Assembly: GCF_033949425.1 (NCBI RefSeq)
Contig: NZ_JAXAVX010000002.1
Span: 434,001 to 498,000 of the forward strand
Direction of reading: 5' to 3'
Length of the DNA: 64,000 bases
From: Patulibacter brassicae
GTDB lineage: Bacteria; Actinomycetota; Thermoleophilia; Solirubrobacterales; Solirubrobacteraceae
This document shows, piece after piece, positions 31,380 through 39,704 of the stretch (the first letter of the stretch is position 1; every line of letters begins with the position of its first letter). The notes beneath the pieces were generated by a model. That model was not told the origin of the DNA, made no database searches, and saw only the letters and a program-made list of their open reading frames with translations. The translations under genes were made by a program, and so were the position numbers.

Positions 31380-32570
31380 ATGCCCGCTGCTCGCACCTCC
31401 TCGTCCCCGCGCGCCACGCCGTCCTCCGACGTCCGGTGGGGCGCGCTGGACGGCCTTCGGGGCGTGGCGGCGATCGGCGTCGTGCTCGTGCACGTGTGGA
31501 TGTTCGTGCGCGGCGACACGCCCGCCCCGCGCGGCACGCTCGACGACGTCATCAGCCAGCTGCGGCTCGGCATGCCGATGTTCTTCGTCCTCTCGGGCTT
31601 CCTCATCTTCCGGCCGTTCGCCGCGGCGCTCATCGACGGCCGTCCGCTGCCGCAGCTCGGGCGCTACGCCCTGCGCCGCGGGGCGCGCGTGCTGCCCGCG
31701 TACTGGCTGGCGATCGCGGCCACCGCCCTGCTGCTCCTGCACCTCGACCACCCGATGGCGGTCGCGACGTCGGAGCTGCCGCGGTACTTCGCCTTCCTCC
31801 AGAACTACTCCGAGGCGACCGCCGGTCGGCTCAACCCGCCGAGCTGGACGATCGCCGTCGAGGCGAGCTTCTACGTCGCGGTCCCGGTCCTCGGGCTGCT
31901 CGCGGCGCGGCTCGTGCGCCGCTGCTCGACCCCGGGCGGCCGGCGCGCGGTCCTCGCCGCGGCCTGCGTGGCCCTCGCGGTGGCCGGCAGCGCCTGGCTC
32001 GGCTGGGCGACGCTCACGGGCGCGGGGAAGACGTGGAGCGACACGCTGCCCGGCCGGATGGGCTCCTTCGGCGCCGGCATGGCCGTCGCGGTGCTCGTCC
32101 ACGGGCGCCGGCTCTCGCCGCGCGGCGCGGGGGCGCTCGCGCTCGCCGGGGTGGCGCTCGTGGTCGCCGAGGCCGTGGTGCACGGGGCGATGCTCGGGCC
32201 GCGAGAGCTGCGCCAGGCCACGCTCGACAGCGTCGCGAGCACCGGCTTCGGCCTCCTCATCGCGGCGATCGCGCTCGGGCGCGTGCACGGCACCGGGATC
32301 CTCGCCCGCGGGCCGCTGCAGTGGACCGGGACCGTCTCCTACGGCCTGTACCTCGCGCACTTCCCCGTGATCTTCGCGCTCCGCGGCTTCGACCGCTGGC
32401 CCGAGCAGCTGCTGCCGGCGTTCGCCCTGACGCTCGGGTGCTCGATGGCGATCGCGACGGCGAGCTGGTGGCTCATCGAGAAGCCGGCGATCGCGTGGGC
32501 GCACCGCCGCACCCCCTCGCGCGGGCGGGGTCGGCGTCCGGCGCTGGCCGGCGCGGGCGCCGGCGACTGA
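31380..32570 (+). CDS. Membrane acyltransferase, family 3 (OafA/YrhL-like)
   Basis: 396 residues with about ten hydrophobic segments. The family signature is the N-terminal RWGALDGLRGVAAIGVVLVHVW with the conserved histidine, then MFFVLSGFLIFRPF and the PSWTIAVEASFYV motif in the middle. Such enzymes move acyl groups, often acetyl from the cytoplasm, onto extracellular polysaccharides or peptidoglycan. A short Ser/Arg-rich tail precedes TM1 and a basic tail ends the protein. It stands alone; the acceptor is unknown. Confidence 0.88.
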   Translation: MPAARTSSSPRATPSSDVRWGALDGLRGVAAIGVVLVHVWMFVRGDTPAPRGTLDDVISQLRLGMPMFFVLSGFLIFRPFAAALIDGRPLPQLGRYALRRGARVLPAYWLAIAATALLLLHLDHPMAVATSELPRYFAFLQNYSEATAGRLNPPSWTIAVEASFYVAVPVLGLLAARLVRRCSTPGGRRAVLAAACVALAVAGSAWLGWATLTGAGKTWSDTLPGRMGSFGAGMAVAVLVHGRRLSPRGAGALALAGVALVVAEAVVHGAMLGPRELRQATLDSVASTGFGLLIAAIALGRVHGTGILARGPLQWTGTVSYGLYLAHFPVIFALRGFDRWPEQLLPAFALTLGCSMAIATASWWLIEKPAIAWAHRRTPSRGRGRRPALAGAGAGD

Positions 32571-32649
32571 CGCCCCGCGGGCTCCACCGATCGTCCAGTC
32601 CGGCGCGGCCGCGCTGGCGGGCGGCCGATGACCGGTCGATCCGACGGCC

Positions 32650-33831
32650 ATGCCGGTCGATCTGCGCACCTGCCTCGCGGCCCTCGTCTCCCAGGACGGC
32701 TCGGACCTGCACATCAAGGCCGGGCGCCCGCCGCTGGGCCGGATCGACGGCGTCCTGCGGCCGCTCCTGCCCGACGCCGAGCCGATGAGCGCGGCCGAGA
32801 CGGAGGCGATGGCCCAGGCCATGCTGCCCGACGACGAGGCGCGCGCCCGGTTCGCCGAGGAGCACGAGATCGACCTCGCGCACACCGAGCCCGGGATCGC
32901 CCGCCTGCGCGTCAACGCGTTCCGCCAGCGCGGCAGCGTCGCGATCGTCTGTCGCGTCGTGCCCGACGCGCCGCGCAGCCTGGAGGAGCTCGGCATGCCC
33001 CCGGTGATCGGGGAGCTCGCCGACGAGGAGCGGGGGCTGGTCCTCGTCACGGGCATCACGGGATCGGGCAAGTCCACGACGCTCGCCGGGATGGTCGACC
33101 GGATCAACCGCAGCCGCGACTGCCACGTGGTGACGATCGAGGATCCGATCGAGATGCTGCACCAGGACCGGCGCGCGTCGATCAACCAGCGCGAGGTGGG
33201 CCACGACACCGGGAGCTTCGCCCAGGCGCTGCGGCGCGTGCTGCGCCAGGACCCCGACGTCATCCTCATCGGCGAGCTGCGCGACGAGGAGACCGTGCAC
33301 GCGGCGCTCTCGGCGGCGGAGACGGGCCACCTCGTCCTCTCCACCGTCCACACGCTCGACGCGACGGGCGCCGTCGATCGCCTCGTCGGCTTCTTCCCGC
33401 CCCACCAGCACCAGCAGATCCGGGAGGCGCTGGCGCTGACGCTCCAGGGCGTCGTCAGCCAGCGGCTCGTGCCGCTCGCCGCCGGCAAGGGGCGCGCCGC
33501 GGTCTGCGAGGTCCTGCGCGCGACGGGGCTCGTGAAGGACATCGTCCGCGACCCGGCGCGGCTCGGCGAGCTCGAGCAGGTGATCGCCGACGGCGCCCAC
33601 TACGGCATGCAGACCTTCGACCAGGCGCTCTGCCGGATGGTGCTCGACGGGACCGTCGCGCGCGAGGACGCGATGCGCGCGGCCGCCCGCCCGCACGACC
33701 TGGAGCTGCTCCTGCGCGCCGACGGCCGGATGGGCACCTCGATGGACGACGTCGCCGACCAGCAGCGCCGGTCGGCCGCGGCGGCCGCCGGCGGCCTCGA
33801 CGAGCAGCCGGCCGTGCTGCCGGCGGTCTGA
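32650..33831 (+). CDS. pilT: PilT-family twitching motility / retraction ATPase
   Basis: 393 residues. It has the PilT N-domain (GSDLHIKAGRPPLGRIDGVLRPL), Walker A GITGSGKST at about 134-142, the Asp box (VVTIEDPIEML), Walker B VILIGELRDEET, and the His box GHLVLSTVHTLDA. The LVPLAAGKGRAAVCEVL segment is also typical of PilT. PilT hexamers power type IV pilus retraction. No other pilus gene is nearby, so it is either an orphan or works with genes elsewhere. The C-terminal 40 residues are low in similarity. Confidence 0.9.
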   Translation: MPVDLRTCLAALVSQDGSDLHIKAGRPPLGRIDGVLRPLLPDAEPMSAAETEAMAQAMLPDDEARARFAEEHEIDLAHTEPGIARLRVNAFRQRGSVAIVCRVVPDAPRSLEELGMPPVIGELADEERGLVLVTGITGSGKSTTLAGMVDRINRSRDCHVVTIEDPIEMLHQDRRASINQREVGHDTGSFAQALRRVLRQDPDVILIGELRDEETVHAALSAAETGHLVLSTVHTLDATGAVDRLVGFFPPHQHQQIREALALTLQGVVSQRLVPLAAGKGRAAVCEVLRATGLVKDIVRDPARLGELEQVIADGAHYGMQTFDQALCRMVLDGTVAREDAMRAAARPHDLELLLRADGRMGTSMDDVADQQRRSAAAAAGGLDEQPAVLPAV

Positions 33832-33878
33832 GCGGCACGCCACGCGCAGTTCCCTGCTGAGGCCAACGCTTCATTCGG

Positions 33879-33884
33879 TAAAGT
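33879..33884 (+). promoter_or_regulatory. Leaderless-type -10 of the HxlR regulator
   Basis: TAAAGT lies six bases before the ATG at 33891 inside an AT-rich patch (33867-33884) that may also hold the regulator's own operator. Confidence 0.5.
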
Positions 33885-33890
33885 CTTGGC

Positions 33891-34250
33891 ATGGCGGTCG
33901 ATCCCACCTGCCCGGTCTGCCGGACCGCGGACATCGTCTGCGGCAAGTGGACCCTGCTGCTCGTGCGGGATCTCGCCGAGGGCAACACGCGGTTCGGCGA
34001 GCTCGAGCGCTCGCTGACGGGCATCAGCCCCCGCACGCTCTCCCTGCGGCTGCGCGCGCTCGAGGAGGAGGGCATCGTGGAGCGCCGCACGTACCCCGAG
34101 GTCCCGCCGCGCGTCGAGTACGCGCTGACGGAGAAGGGGCGCGCGCTGCTGCCGATCATCGAGGGCATGCGCGCCTACGGGCAGCGGTGGCTGGGCCTCG
34201 AGGACTGCGCGTCGGACCCGGTCGCGGCGACCGCGGCGTCCGTCGCCTGA
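33891..34250 (+). CDS. HxlR-family winged-helix regulator
   Basis: 119 residues. The start DPTCPVCRTADIVCGKWTLLLVRDLAEGNTRFGELERSL is the HxlR signature, with GISPRTLSLRLRALEEEGIVERRTYPEVPPRVEYALTEKGRALLPII as the winged helix. Three cysteines near the N-terminus (Cys7, Cys10, Cys17) could make it redox- or electrophile-sensing, as in some family members. There is no divergent partner gene, so targets are not obvious. Confidence 0.92.
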   Translation: MAVDPTCPVCRTADIVCGKWTLLLVRDLAEGNTRFGELERSLTGISPRTLSLRLRALEEEGIVERRTYPEVPPRVEYALTEKGRALLPIIEGMRAYGQRWLGLEDCASDPVAATAASVA

Positions 34251-34344
34251 TCGGTCCGCCGTCCGCGGCGGGCGCGCGGTTGCACCGGTTGTTCGTCCGC
34301 CGTCGCACCGGAACTCTCCGGGGTCTGCCCGGTTGGGACCCACG

Positions 34345-36072
34345 ATGGTGCACGACGGCTCCTCCACCGATCGCTCGCGACGCGGCCACGCCGTGGCGCC
34401 CCGCGGTGCCCGCGGCCTGACGCGGCGCCGCGTCCTGGGCGCCGGCGCGGCGGCCGGCGGCGCCCTGTGGCTCGGCGTCGCTCCGGCCGTGGCCGGCGCC
34501 GCCCGCGGGACCGACGGCACGCGCCGGGTCCGCGTCCCGCGCGCCCGGCTGCGGCCCGGGCGCGTCGTCGAGCTGCGGCCCGGCGCGTTCGAGCTCGTCG
34601 GCGGGTCGGTGGCCGCGCTCGCCGGCAGCGGGATCGAGGCCCGGGCACGGCGCCGCGGCGGGCGCTGGACGCCGTGGACGACGCTCGCGGGTGGTGCCGA
34701 CCACGCGCCCGATGGGCGGCGCGCCACGATGGGCGACCCGCTCTGGGTCGGCGACAGCGATCTGCTGCAGCTGCGGGCGCGGCGCCTGCCCGCGCGCGAC
34801 CTCGACCTCGCGCTCGTGGGGCTCGACGCGCGGGAGCGGCGGCGGACCAGGACGGCGAGCGCGCGGGCCGCCGCCTCCCGGGCCGCGCGACCACGCGCGA
34901 CGGCGACGGGACGGGCCGCGATGCCCGCGATCATCCCGCGCTCGGCGTGGGCCAGCGGCGTCGCGACGAAGGGCAGCCCGACCACGGGGCAGGTGCAGCT
35001 CGCCTTCGTGCACCACACGGTCAACGGCAACGACTACCAGCCCGAGGACAGCGCCGGCATCGTCCGCGCGATCGCGAAGTACCACATCGGCTCCAACGGG
35101 TGGAACGACATCGGCTACAACTTCCTCGTCGATCGGTTCGGCCAGATCTTCGAGGGGCGCGCCGGCGGGGTCGCGGAGCCGATCGTGGGGGCGCAGGCCG
35201 TCGGGTGGAACAGCGTCTCCACCGGGATCGCGATCATCGGGACGTTCGAGCAGACCGCGCCGCCCGAGGCCGCGCTGAACGCCGTCGCCGCGCTCATCCG
35301 CTGGAAGCTCCCGCTGCACGGCGCGCCCACCGCCGGGACCGTCTCGCTGGTCTCCTCCGGCGGCGCGGGCAACCGCTGGCCACGCGGGCGCGAGGTCGCC
35401 TTCAACCGCGTCAGCGGCCACCGCGACGGCTGCTCGACCGACTGCCCGGGGACGAGCCTCTACGGGCTGCTCCCGGCGCTGCGCGCGAAGGTCGGCGACG
35501 CCGTCGTCGCGCCGACGCGCCAGCTGACGCTCTCCGGCCCGGAGTCGGTCGTCGCCTACGGCAAGACGCTGACGGCGTCCGGACGGCTGACGATCGGCGG
35601 CGCGGGCATCGCCGGCGAGCCGGTCGTGCTGGAGAAGCGCAGCCCGAGCGGCGGCTGGGTCCCGCTGGGGACGGCGACGACCGACGGCGCGGGCCGCTGG
35701 CGGCTCGGCACGAGCTGGCGGCGCTCCGCCGACCTGCGGGCCCGCGCGGGCGACACCGTCTCCGACGTCATCACGCCGCCGATCGTCCCGTCCCTCTCGC
35801 TCCGCTCGCCGGCCTCGCGCGTGCGCAAGGGGCGCACGCTGCGCGTCAGCGGGCGCGTGCGCGGCAGCGACCGCGTGCGGATCATGCTGCGGCGACGGTA
35901 CGCCGGCGGCCGCTACAAGCTCGTCGGCGAGCGGACGATCACGCTCGACGGCTCGCGCTTCGCGACGCGGATCCCCGTCCGCCGGACCGGCCTGCATCGC
36001 GTGACCCTCCAGGCCACGAGCGGCGGGCGGCGCTACGACTCGGCGGCCCGCTACACGCGGGCGATCGGCTGA
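34345..36072 (+). CDS. Tat-exported N-acetylmuramoyl-L-alanine amidase (PGRP/Amidase_2 type)
   Basis: 575 residues from the ATG at 34345. The N-terminus has a twin-arginine motif (LTRRRVLGAGAAAGG) followed by a hydrophobic stretch ending in GAA, so export by Tat is likely. The catalytic domain (about 195-375) begins IIPRSAWASG and shows zinc ligands in FVHHTVNGN and VSGHRDGCSTDCPG, plus GYNFLVDRFGQIFEGRAGG. It would cut the lactyl-amide bond of peptidoglycan. Two C-terminal beta-sandwich modules (about 395-575) may bind the wall. A Tat route for an amidase is less common than Sec but known in actinobacteria. Confidence 0.9.
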   Translation: MVHDGSSTDRSRRGHAVAPRGARGLTRRRVLGAGAAAGGALWLGVAPAVAGAARGTDGTRRVRVPRARLRPGRVVELRPGAFELVGGSVAALAGSGIEARARRRGGRWTPWTTLAGGADHAPDGRRATMGDPLWVGDSDLLQLRARRLPARDLDLALVGLDARERRRTRTASARAAASRAARPRATATGRAAMPAIIPRSAWASGVATKGSPTTGQVQLAFVHHTVNGNDYQPEDSAGIVRAIAKYHIGSNGWNDIGYNFLVDRFGQIFEGRAGGVAEPIVGAQAVGWNSVSTGIAIIGTFEQTAPPEAALNAVAALIRWKLPLHGAPTAGTVSLVSSGGAGNRWPRGREVAFNRVSGHRDGCSTDCPGTSLYGLLPALRAKVGDAVVAPTRQLTLSGPESVVAYGKTLTASGRLTIGGAGIAGEPVVLEKRSPSGGWVPLGTATTDGAGRWRLGTSWRRSADLRARAGDTVSDVITPPIVPSLSLRSPASRVRKGRTLRVSGRVRGSDRVRIMLRRRYAGGRYKLVGERTITLDGSRFATRIPVRRTGLHRVTLQATSGGRRYDSAARYTRAIG

Positions 36073-36082
36073 CGCGCGGCGC

Positions 36083-36532
36083 TCAGCGCCGGGCGCACGC
36101 CGGGCAGCGCCCGTGCAGCACGACGTCGTGGCCGGTGACCTCGAAGCCGGCCTTCGCGCTCAGGCGCGCGATCGCCTGCTCGAGCGCGTCGTCGGTGAAC
36201 GGCACGAGCTCGCCGCACTCCGCGCAGGCGAGGTGGTGGTGATGGTGGTCGGGGGCGAGGCGCTCGTAGCGCGCGATCCCCTGGCCGACCTCGATCCGCT
36301 GCACGAGCCGCAGCTGCTCGAGCTCGTCGAGGACGCGGTAGATGCTCGCCCGGCCGACCGGCCGCTGCTGCGCGCGCAGCTCGTCCTCCATCTCCAGCGC
36401 CGTGCGGGCGCAGCCCTGGGCGGCGAGGAGGTCCAGCAGCGCCGTGCGCGCGCCGCCCCGGCGGTAGCCGGCGTCGGTGAGCCGCTCCTCGGCGCGCAGG
36501 CGCCAGGGGGACGGGGCGTTCGTGACGGACAT
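36083..36532 (-). CDS. Fur-family repressor (possibly Zur-like)
   Basis: 149 residues from the ATG at 36532, chosen because TACGAT lies eight bases upstream; an ATG at 36538 would be only two bases from it. The winged helix includes TALEMEDELRAQQRPVGRASIYRVLDELEQLRLVQRI. A run of histidines, DHHHHHLACAECG, precedes the first CxxC, and CPAC closes the protein, giving a structural zinc site. The His-rich loop could supply regulatory metal ligands. Metal specificity (zinc or iron) is undecided. The gene is convergent with the amidase. Confidence 0.88.
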   Translation of the reverse strand: MSVTNAPSPWRLRAEERLTDAGYRRGGARTALLDLLAAQGCARTALEMEDELRAQQRPVGRASIYRVLDELEQLRLVQRIEVGQGIARYERLAPDHHHHHLACAECGELVPFTDDALEQAIARLSAKAGFEVTGHDVVLHGRCPACARR

Positions 36533-36540
36533 CGCCATCC

Positions 36541-36546
36541 ATCGTA
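36541..36546 (-). promoter_or_regulatory. Leaderless-type -10 of the second Fur-family gene
   Basis: TACGAT lies eight bases before the ATG at 36532. Confidence 0.45.
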
Positions 36547-36641
36547 GCCCGGCGGGGCGACCCGTCGATCCGCGTGGCCGCCGCCGTGCAGGACCGCGAC
36601 CAGCGGCGAGGAGCCCGGCGAGGCGCGCCGAACGCCGGGCC

Positions 36642-38531
36642 ATGCGCCATCCCCAGCTGCACGCGGCCCTGCAGGCGGCGGCCCGCGACGCGGGTCGCGA
36701 GCTGGCCGCCCGAGCCGAGGAGGGGGACGAGGTCCCCTACGAGCTGCTCGAGCACGGCCCGGGCCGCCGCCCCCTCGGCAGCGCGCCGACCCTCTACTCC
36801 TACAAGCCGCTCGTCGGGCTGTACGTCGAGCGTCACGCCGACGACCTCGCGCGCCTGCCGACGGTCGCCGAGGCGGCGCACACGATGGTCGCGGCCTGGG
36901 GCGTCGAGGCGTACCTCGAGTCGCGCGGCGTCGCGCGTCCGCCGGCGGACCCGCACGAGCGGGCCCGGCTCGGGGTGCGGCTCTTCCTCGAGCGGGTCTA
37001 CGAGGAGGCGCCGGACTTCGTCCTGCGGGAGGAGCAGTTCGACCGCGCCTTCGGCGAGCTCGACGCCGTCCTGACCGTCGACGCCACCGAGACGGTCGTC
37101 GCGATCCCGCTCGTCGGCGTCGAGATCGATCTCGCGACCGTCGCGATCACGCGCGGCGTCGCCCTGCAGCGCCCCGACACCCTGCGCGCGGCGCTGCCGC
37201 CGGCGGCGCTCGCGGGCCCCGACGGCGAGGAGGCCGACGCGATCGCGACCCTGCGCTGGGCCGCGCGGCCGGGCTCGCCCGACACGCCGCGGCGGGCGCG
37301 CGAGGCGGCCCGCCGGCTCGTCACCGCGCTGCGGCTGCACTGCGCCGGCGCCGCCCCGGCGAGCGGGCCGCTCGTCTGGCTGCGCACGGCGGGCGGACCG
37401 TGGCGGGCGATGGCCCTGGGCGGGACGTTCACGAACCGGGGCCACGTCGCGATCGGCGCCGACGACGTCGACGACCTGCAGGCGTTCGTCGAGCTCGTCG
37501 CCCGACGGCTGCCGGAGCGGGGCGAGGTGGCCTGGGCGCTGCGCCGCTGGACGCTGGCGCTGGACCGGGATCGTCCGGACGAGGCGCTGAGCGACCTGCT
37601 GCTCGCAGCCCGGGCGCTGCTGGAGCCCGAGGGGCCGCGCAGCGGCCGGCTCGCGGGGCGGCTCGCCGCGCTCGTGGCGGCCGACGGCGAGCGTGCCGCG
37701 CTGACGTCGCGCCTGGCCGGGCTCGCGGTCGTCGAGGAGGAGATCATGGCCGGCCGGCGGCGCCTGCCCGCCAGCCTGCCCGCCCAGGTCGACGAGCTCG
37801 CCGAGTGCCTCCGCGCCGTGCTGCGGGACTGCGTCTGCGGGCACCTCGAGGGCGACCTCGTCGAGCTCGCCGAGGACGTCCTGGAGGGCGCGATCGCCGA
37901 CGAGCCGGTGCGTCCGCGGCCCGGGGACCTGCGCGGGCGCATGCTCGCGGCCGTCCGGCCGCTCGTCGGGCGGGGCGGCGGCGCGGCGGACGCCCGCCGC
38001 CGCGGACCGGTCCTGCCCTCCGTCGCGCCGATGCCCGCGCGCGGCGGGGACGCGGTGGCGCCCGACGCGGACGAGGACACGTTCGAGGACGAGGTCCGCG
38101 ATGCGGTCACCCGCACCGACGATCCGGTCACCGAGACCGACGACGAGCGCGTCCCGCCGCTCCAGGACGCGCCGATCGCCCTGCGCGACACGGAGCCCGA
38201 GGCCGACGACGCGCCGATCGCCGACCCGACGGACGCCGCGCCCGAGCGCCCGTTCGTCGTCGTGGACCGGCGCGGGCGCGACGCCGGCGGGGCCGAGGAG
38301 CTTCCGGTCGCCGCCGACGAGGAGGAGGGGCTCTTCGACGTCGTGCGCTGGAGCGCGGCCGACGAGCTCGACCCCGACGCGGCCGACGCGGACGCCGACC
38401 GCGAGGCCTTCGACGAGCGCTGGCTCGAGGAGGTGGACCGCGAGCAGCTCTGGCTCGACCAGACCTGGGACGACCGCGCGCTGGAGGAGCCGCGCGACGA
38501 CGACGTCGGGCCCTGGCCGACGTCCGGCTGA
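36642..38531 (+). CDS. Large unknown protein with an acidic C-terminal tail
   Basis: 629 residues; I do not recognise the family. Residues 1-430 look globular and mostly helical, with TLYSYKPLVGLYVERHADDLARLPTV near the start, LTVDATETVVAIPLVGVEIDL in a beta-rich middle, and a helical segment EVAWALRRWTLALDRDRPDEALSDLLLAARALLEPEG. From about 460 the chain is disordered and strongly acidic, ending in WLEEVDREQLWLDQTWDD. There is no signal peptide or TM helix, so it is cytoplasmic. It is convergent with the two ArsA-like genes and follows a Fur gene in the other orientation. The role is unknown. Confidence 0.75.
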   Translation: MRHPQLHAALQAAARDAGRELAARAEEGDEVPYELLEHGPGRRPLGSAPTLYSYKPLVGLYVERHADDLARLPTVAEAAHTMVAAWGVEAYLESRGVARPPADPHERARLGVRLFLERVYEEAPDFVLREEQFDRAFGELDAVLTVDATETVVAIPLVGVEIDLATVAITRGVALQRPDTLRAALPPAALAGPDGEEADAIATLRWAARPGSPDTPRRAREAARRLVTALRLHCAGAAPASGPLVWLRTAGGPWRAMALGGTFTNRGHVAIGADDVDDLQAFVELVARRLPERGEVAWALRRWTLALDRDRPDEALSDLLLAARALLEPEGPRSGRLAGRLAALVAADGERAALTSRLAGLAVVEEEIMAGRRRLPASLPAQVDELAECLRAVLRDCVCGHLEGDLVELAEDVLEGAIADEPVRPRPGDLRGRMLAAVRPLVGRGGGAADARRRGPVLPSVAPMPARGGDAVAPDADEDTFEDEVRDAVTRTDDPVTETDDERVPPLQDAPIALRDTEPEADDAPIADPTDAAPERPFVVVDRRGRDAGGAEELPVAADEEEGLFDVVRWSAADELDPDAADADADREAFDERWLEEVDREQLWLDQTWDDRALEEPRDDDVGPWPTSG

Positions 38532-38552
38532 GCCGCCCGTCGCCAGCGGGCG

Positions 38553-39704
38553 TCAGCTCCGCGGCGCGAGCAGCGCGTCGCGGATCGCCGCGAGCGCCGG
38601 GAGGTCGAAGACCTCGTGGTCGAGCATCGGCACGACGACCGGCGTCGGGTCCCCGGTGGCGGCGGACAGCCGGGCCACCGCCTCGGCGTCCCGCGCGGCC
38701 AGGCGGCGGTGGTCGTCCCACGTGCGGCCGACCTTCGCGGCCAGCGGAGCGCCGAGCGCCGGCGCGAGCCGCGCGCCGACCGCGCCGCCGTCGCCGTCCC
38801 CGGACGCCGGGTCCAGGACGGTGACGCGGTTCACGACGAGCGCGGTGAACGGCATCCCGACGGCCTGCAGGTGCCGTCGGAAGAAGATCGCCTCGCCGGC
38901 CGGCACCGGCCCGGGACCGGTCACGACGACGAACCGCGTCGTCGGCGCCCGCAGGAGCGCGCGGACGGCCGCCGCACGCGCCGCGAAGCCGTCCGTGAGC
39001 GGTCCGAGCACCGCGAGGAACGTCGCGAGCTGCTCGAGCACCTCGACGCCGGTGAGCCGCCGCAGCCCGCCGAGCGCGAGGTTCGTGCCGCGGCGCGCGA
39101 CGCGCGCCGCGATGCCGGTCCGGCCCTGCCCGAGCAGCGCCTGCACCGCTCGCCCCTCGAGGAACCCGGCGATCCGGTCCGGCGCGTCGAGGAAGTCCAG
39201 CGCGTTGCGCGACGGTGGCGTGTCGAGGACCACGACGTCGAAGCGCGGATCGCGGTCGAGGTCGTGCAGCCGGGCGACCGCCGTGAACTCGTGGCTGCCG
39301 CCCGCCGCGGTCGAGATCTGCCGGTAGATCGGGTTGGCCAGGACGGCCTCCCGCCGCTGCGGGTCCGGCGCGAGCTCGGCGACGAGGCCGTCGAAGGTGA
39401 GCTTCGGGTCGAGCATCATCGCCCAGAGCTCGCCGGGCGGCGCGACGCCGAGCGCGGCCAGCGTCCCCGGGGCGACCGGGACCGGGTCGTTGCCGAGCGT
39501 CCCGACGCCGAGCGCGTCGGCCAGGCGCCGCGCCGGGTCGATCGTCACCACGGCGACGCGGCGCCCGCGACCCGCCAGCGCCAGGGCGAGTGCCGCGGCG
39601 GTCGTCGTCTTGCCGACCCCGCCGGGCCCGGCGCAGACGACGACCTGCGCGCCCGCGAGGCGGTCGAGGAGGGACGCGGCCACGAGCGGCGCCGGGGCGC
39701 TCAT
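38553..39704 (-). CDS. ArsA/Get3-family ATPase (second of a pair)
   Basis: 383 residues. The deviant Walker A is CAGPGGVGKTTTAAALA near residue 23, followed by VVTIDPARRLADALG and VVLDTPPSRNALDFLDAP (switch and Walker B areas). This is one ArsA unit, not the tandem arsenite pump form, and there is no ArsB nearby. Actinobacteria commonly have two adjacent Get3-like ATPases, Rv3679-Rv3680 in M. tuberculosis, linked to stress tolerance rather than arsenic. Its ATG overlaps the stop of the upstream partner (ATGA, 39701-39704). Confidence 0.85.
   Translation of the reverse strand: MSAPAPLVAASLLDRLAGAQVVVCAGPGGVGKTTTAAALALALAGRGRRVAVVTIDPARRLADALGVGTLGNDPVPVAPGTLAALGVAPPGELWAMMLDPKLTFDGLVAELAPDPQRREAVLANPIYRQISTAAGGSHEFTAVARLHDLDRDPRFDVVVLDTPPSRNALDFLDAPDRIAGFLEGRAVQALLGQGRTGIAARVARRGTNLALGGLRRLTGVEVLEQLATFLAVLGPLTDGFAARAAAVRALLRAPTTRFVVVTGPGPVPAGEAIFFRRHLQAVGMPFTALVVNRVTVLDPASGDGDGGAVGARLAPALGAPLAAKVGRTWDDHRRLAARDAEAVARLSAATGDPTPVVVPMLDHEVFDLPALAAIRDALLAPRS

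Noticed and set aside
36533..36643. Longer start for the second Fur-family protein
   Set aside because: The extra 37 residues are Arg/Gly/Pro-rich without similarity, and the -10 element points to the ATG at 36532.
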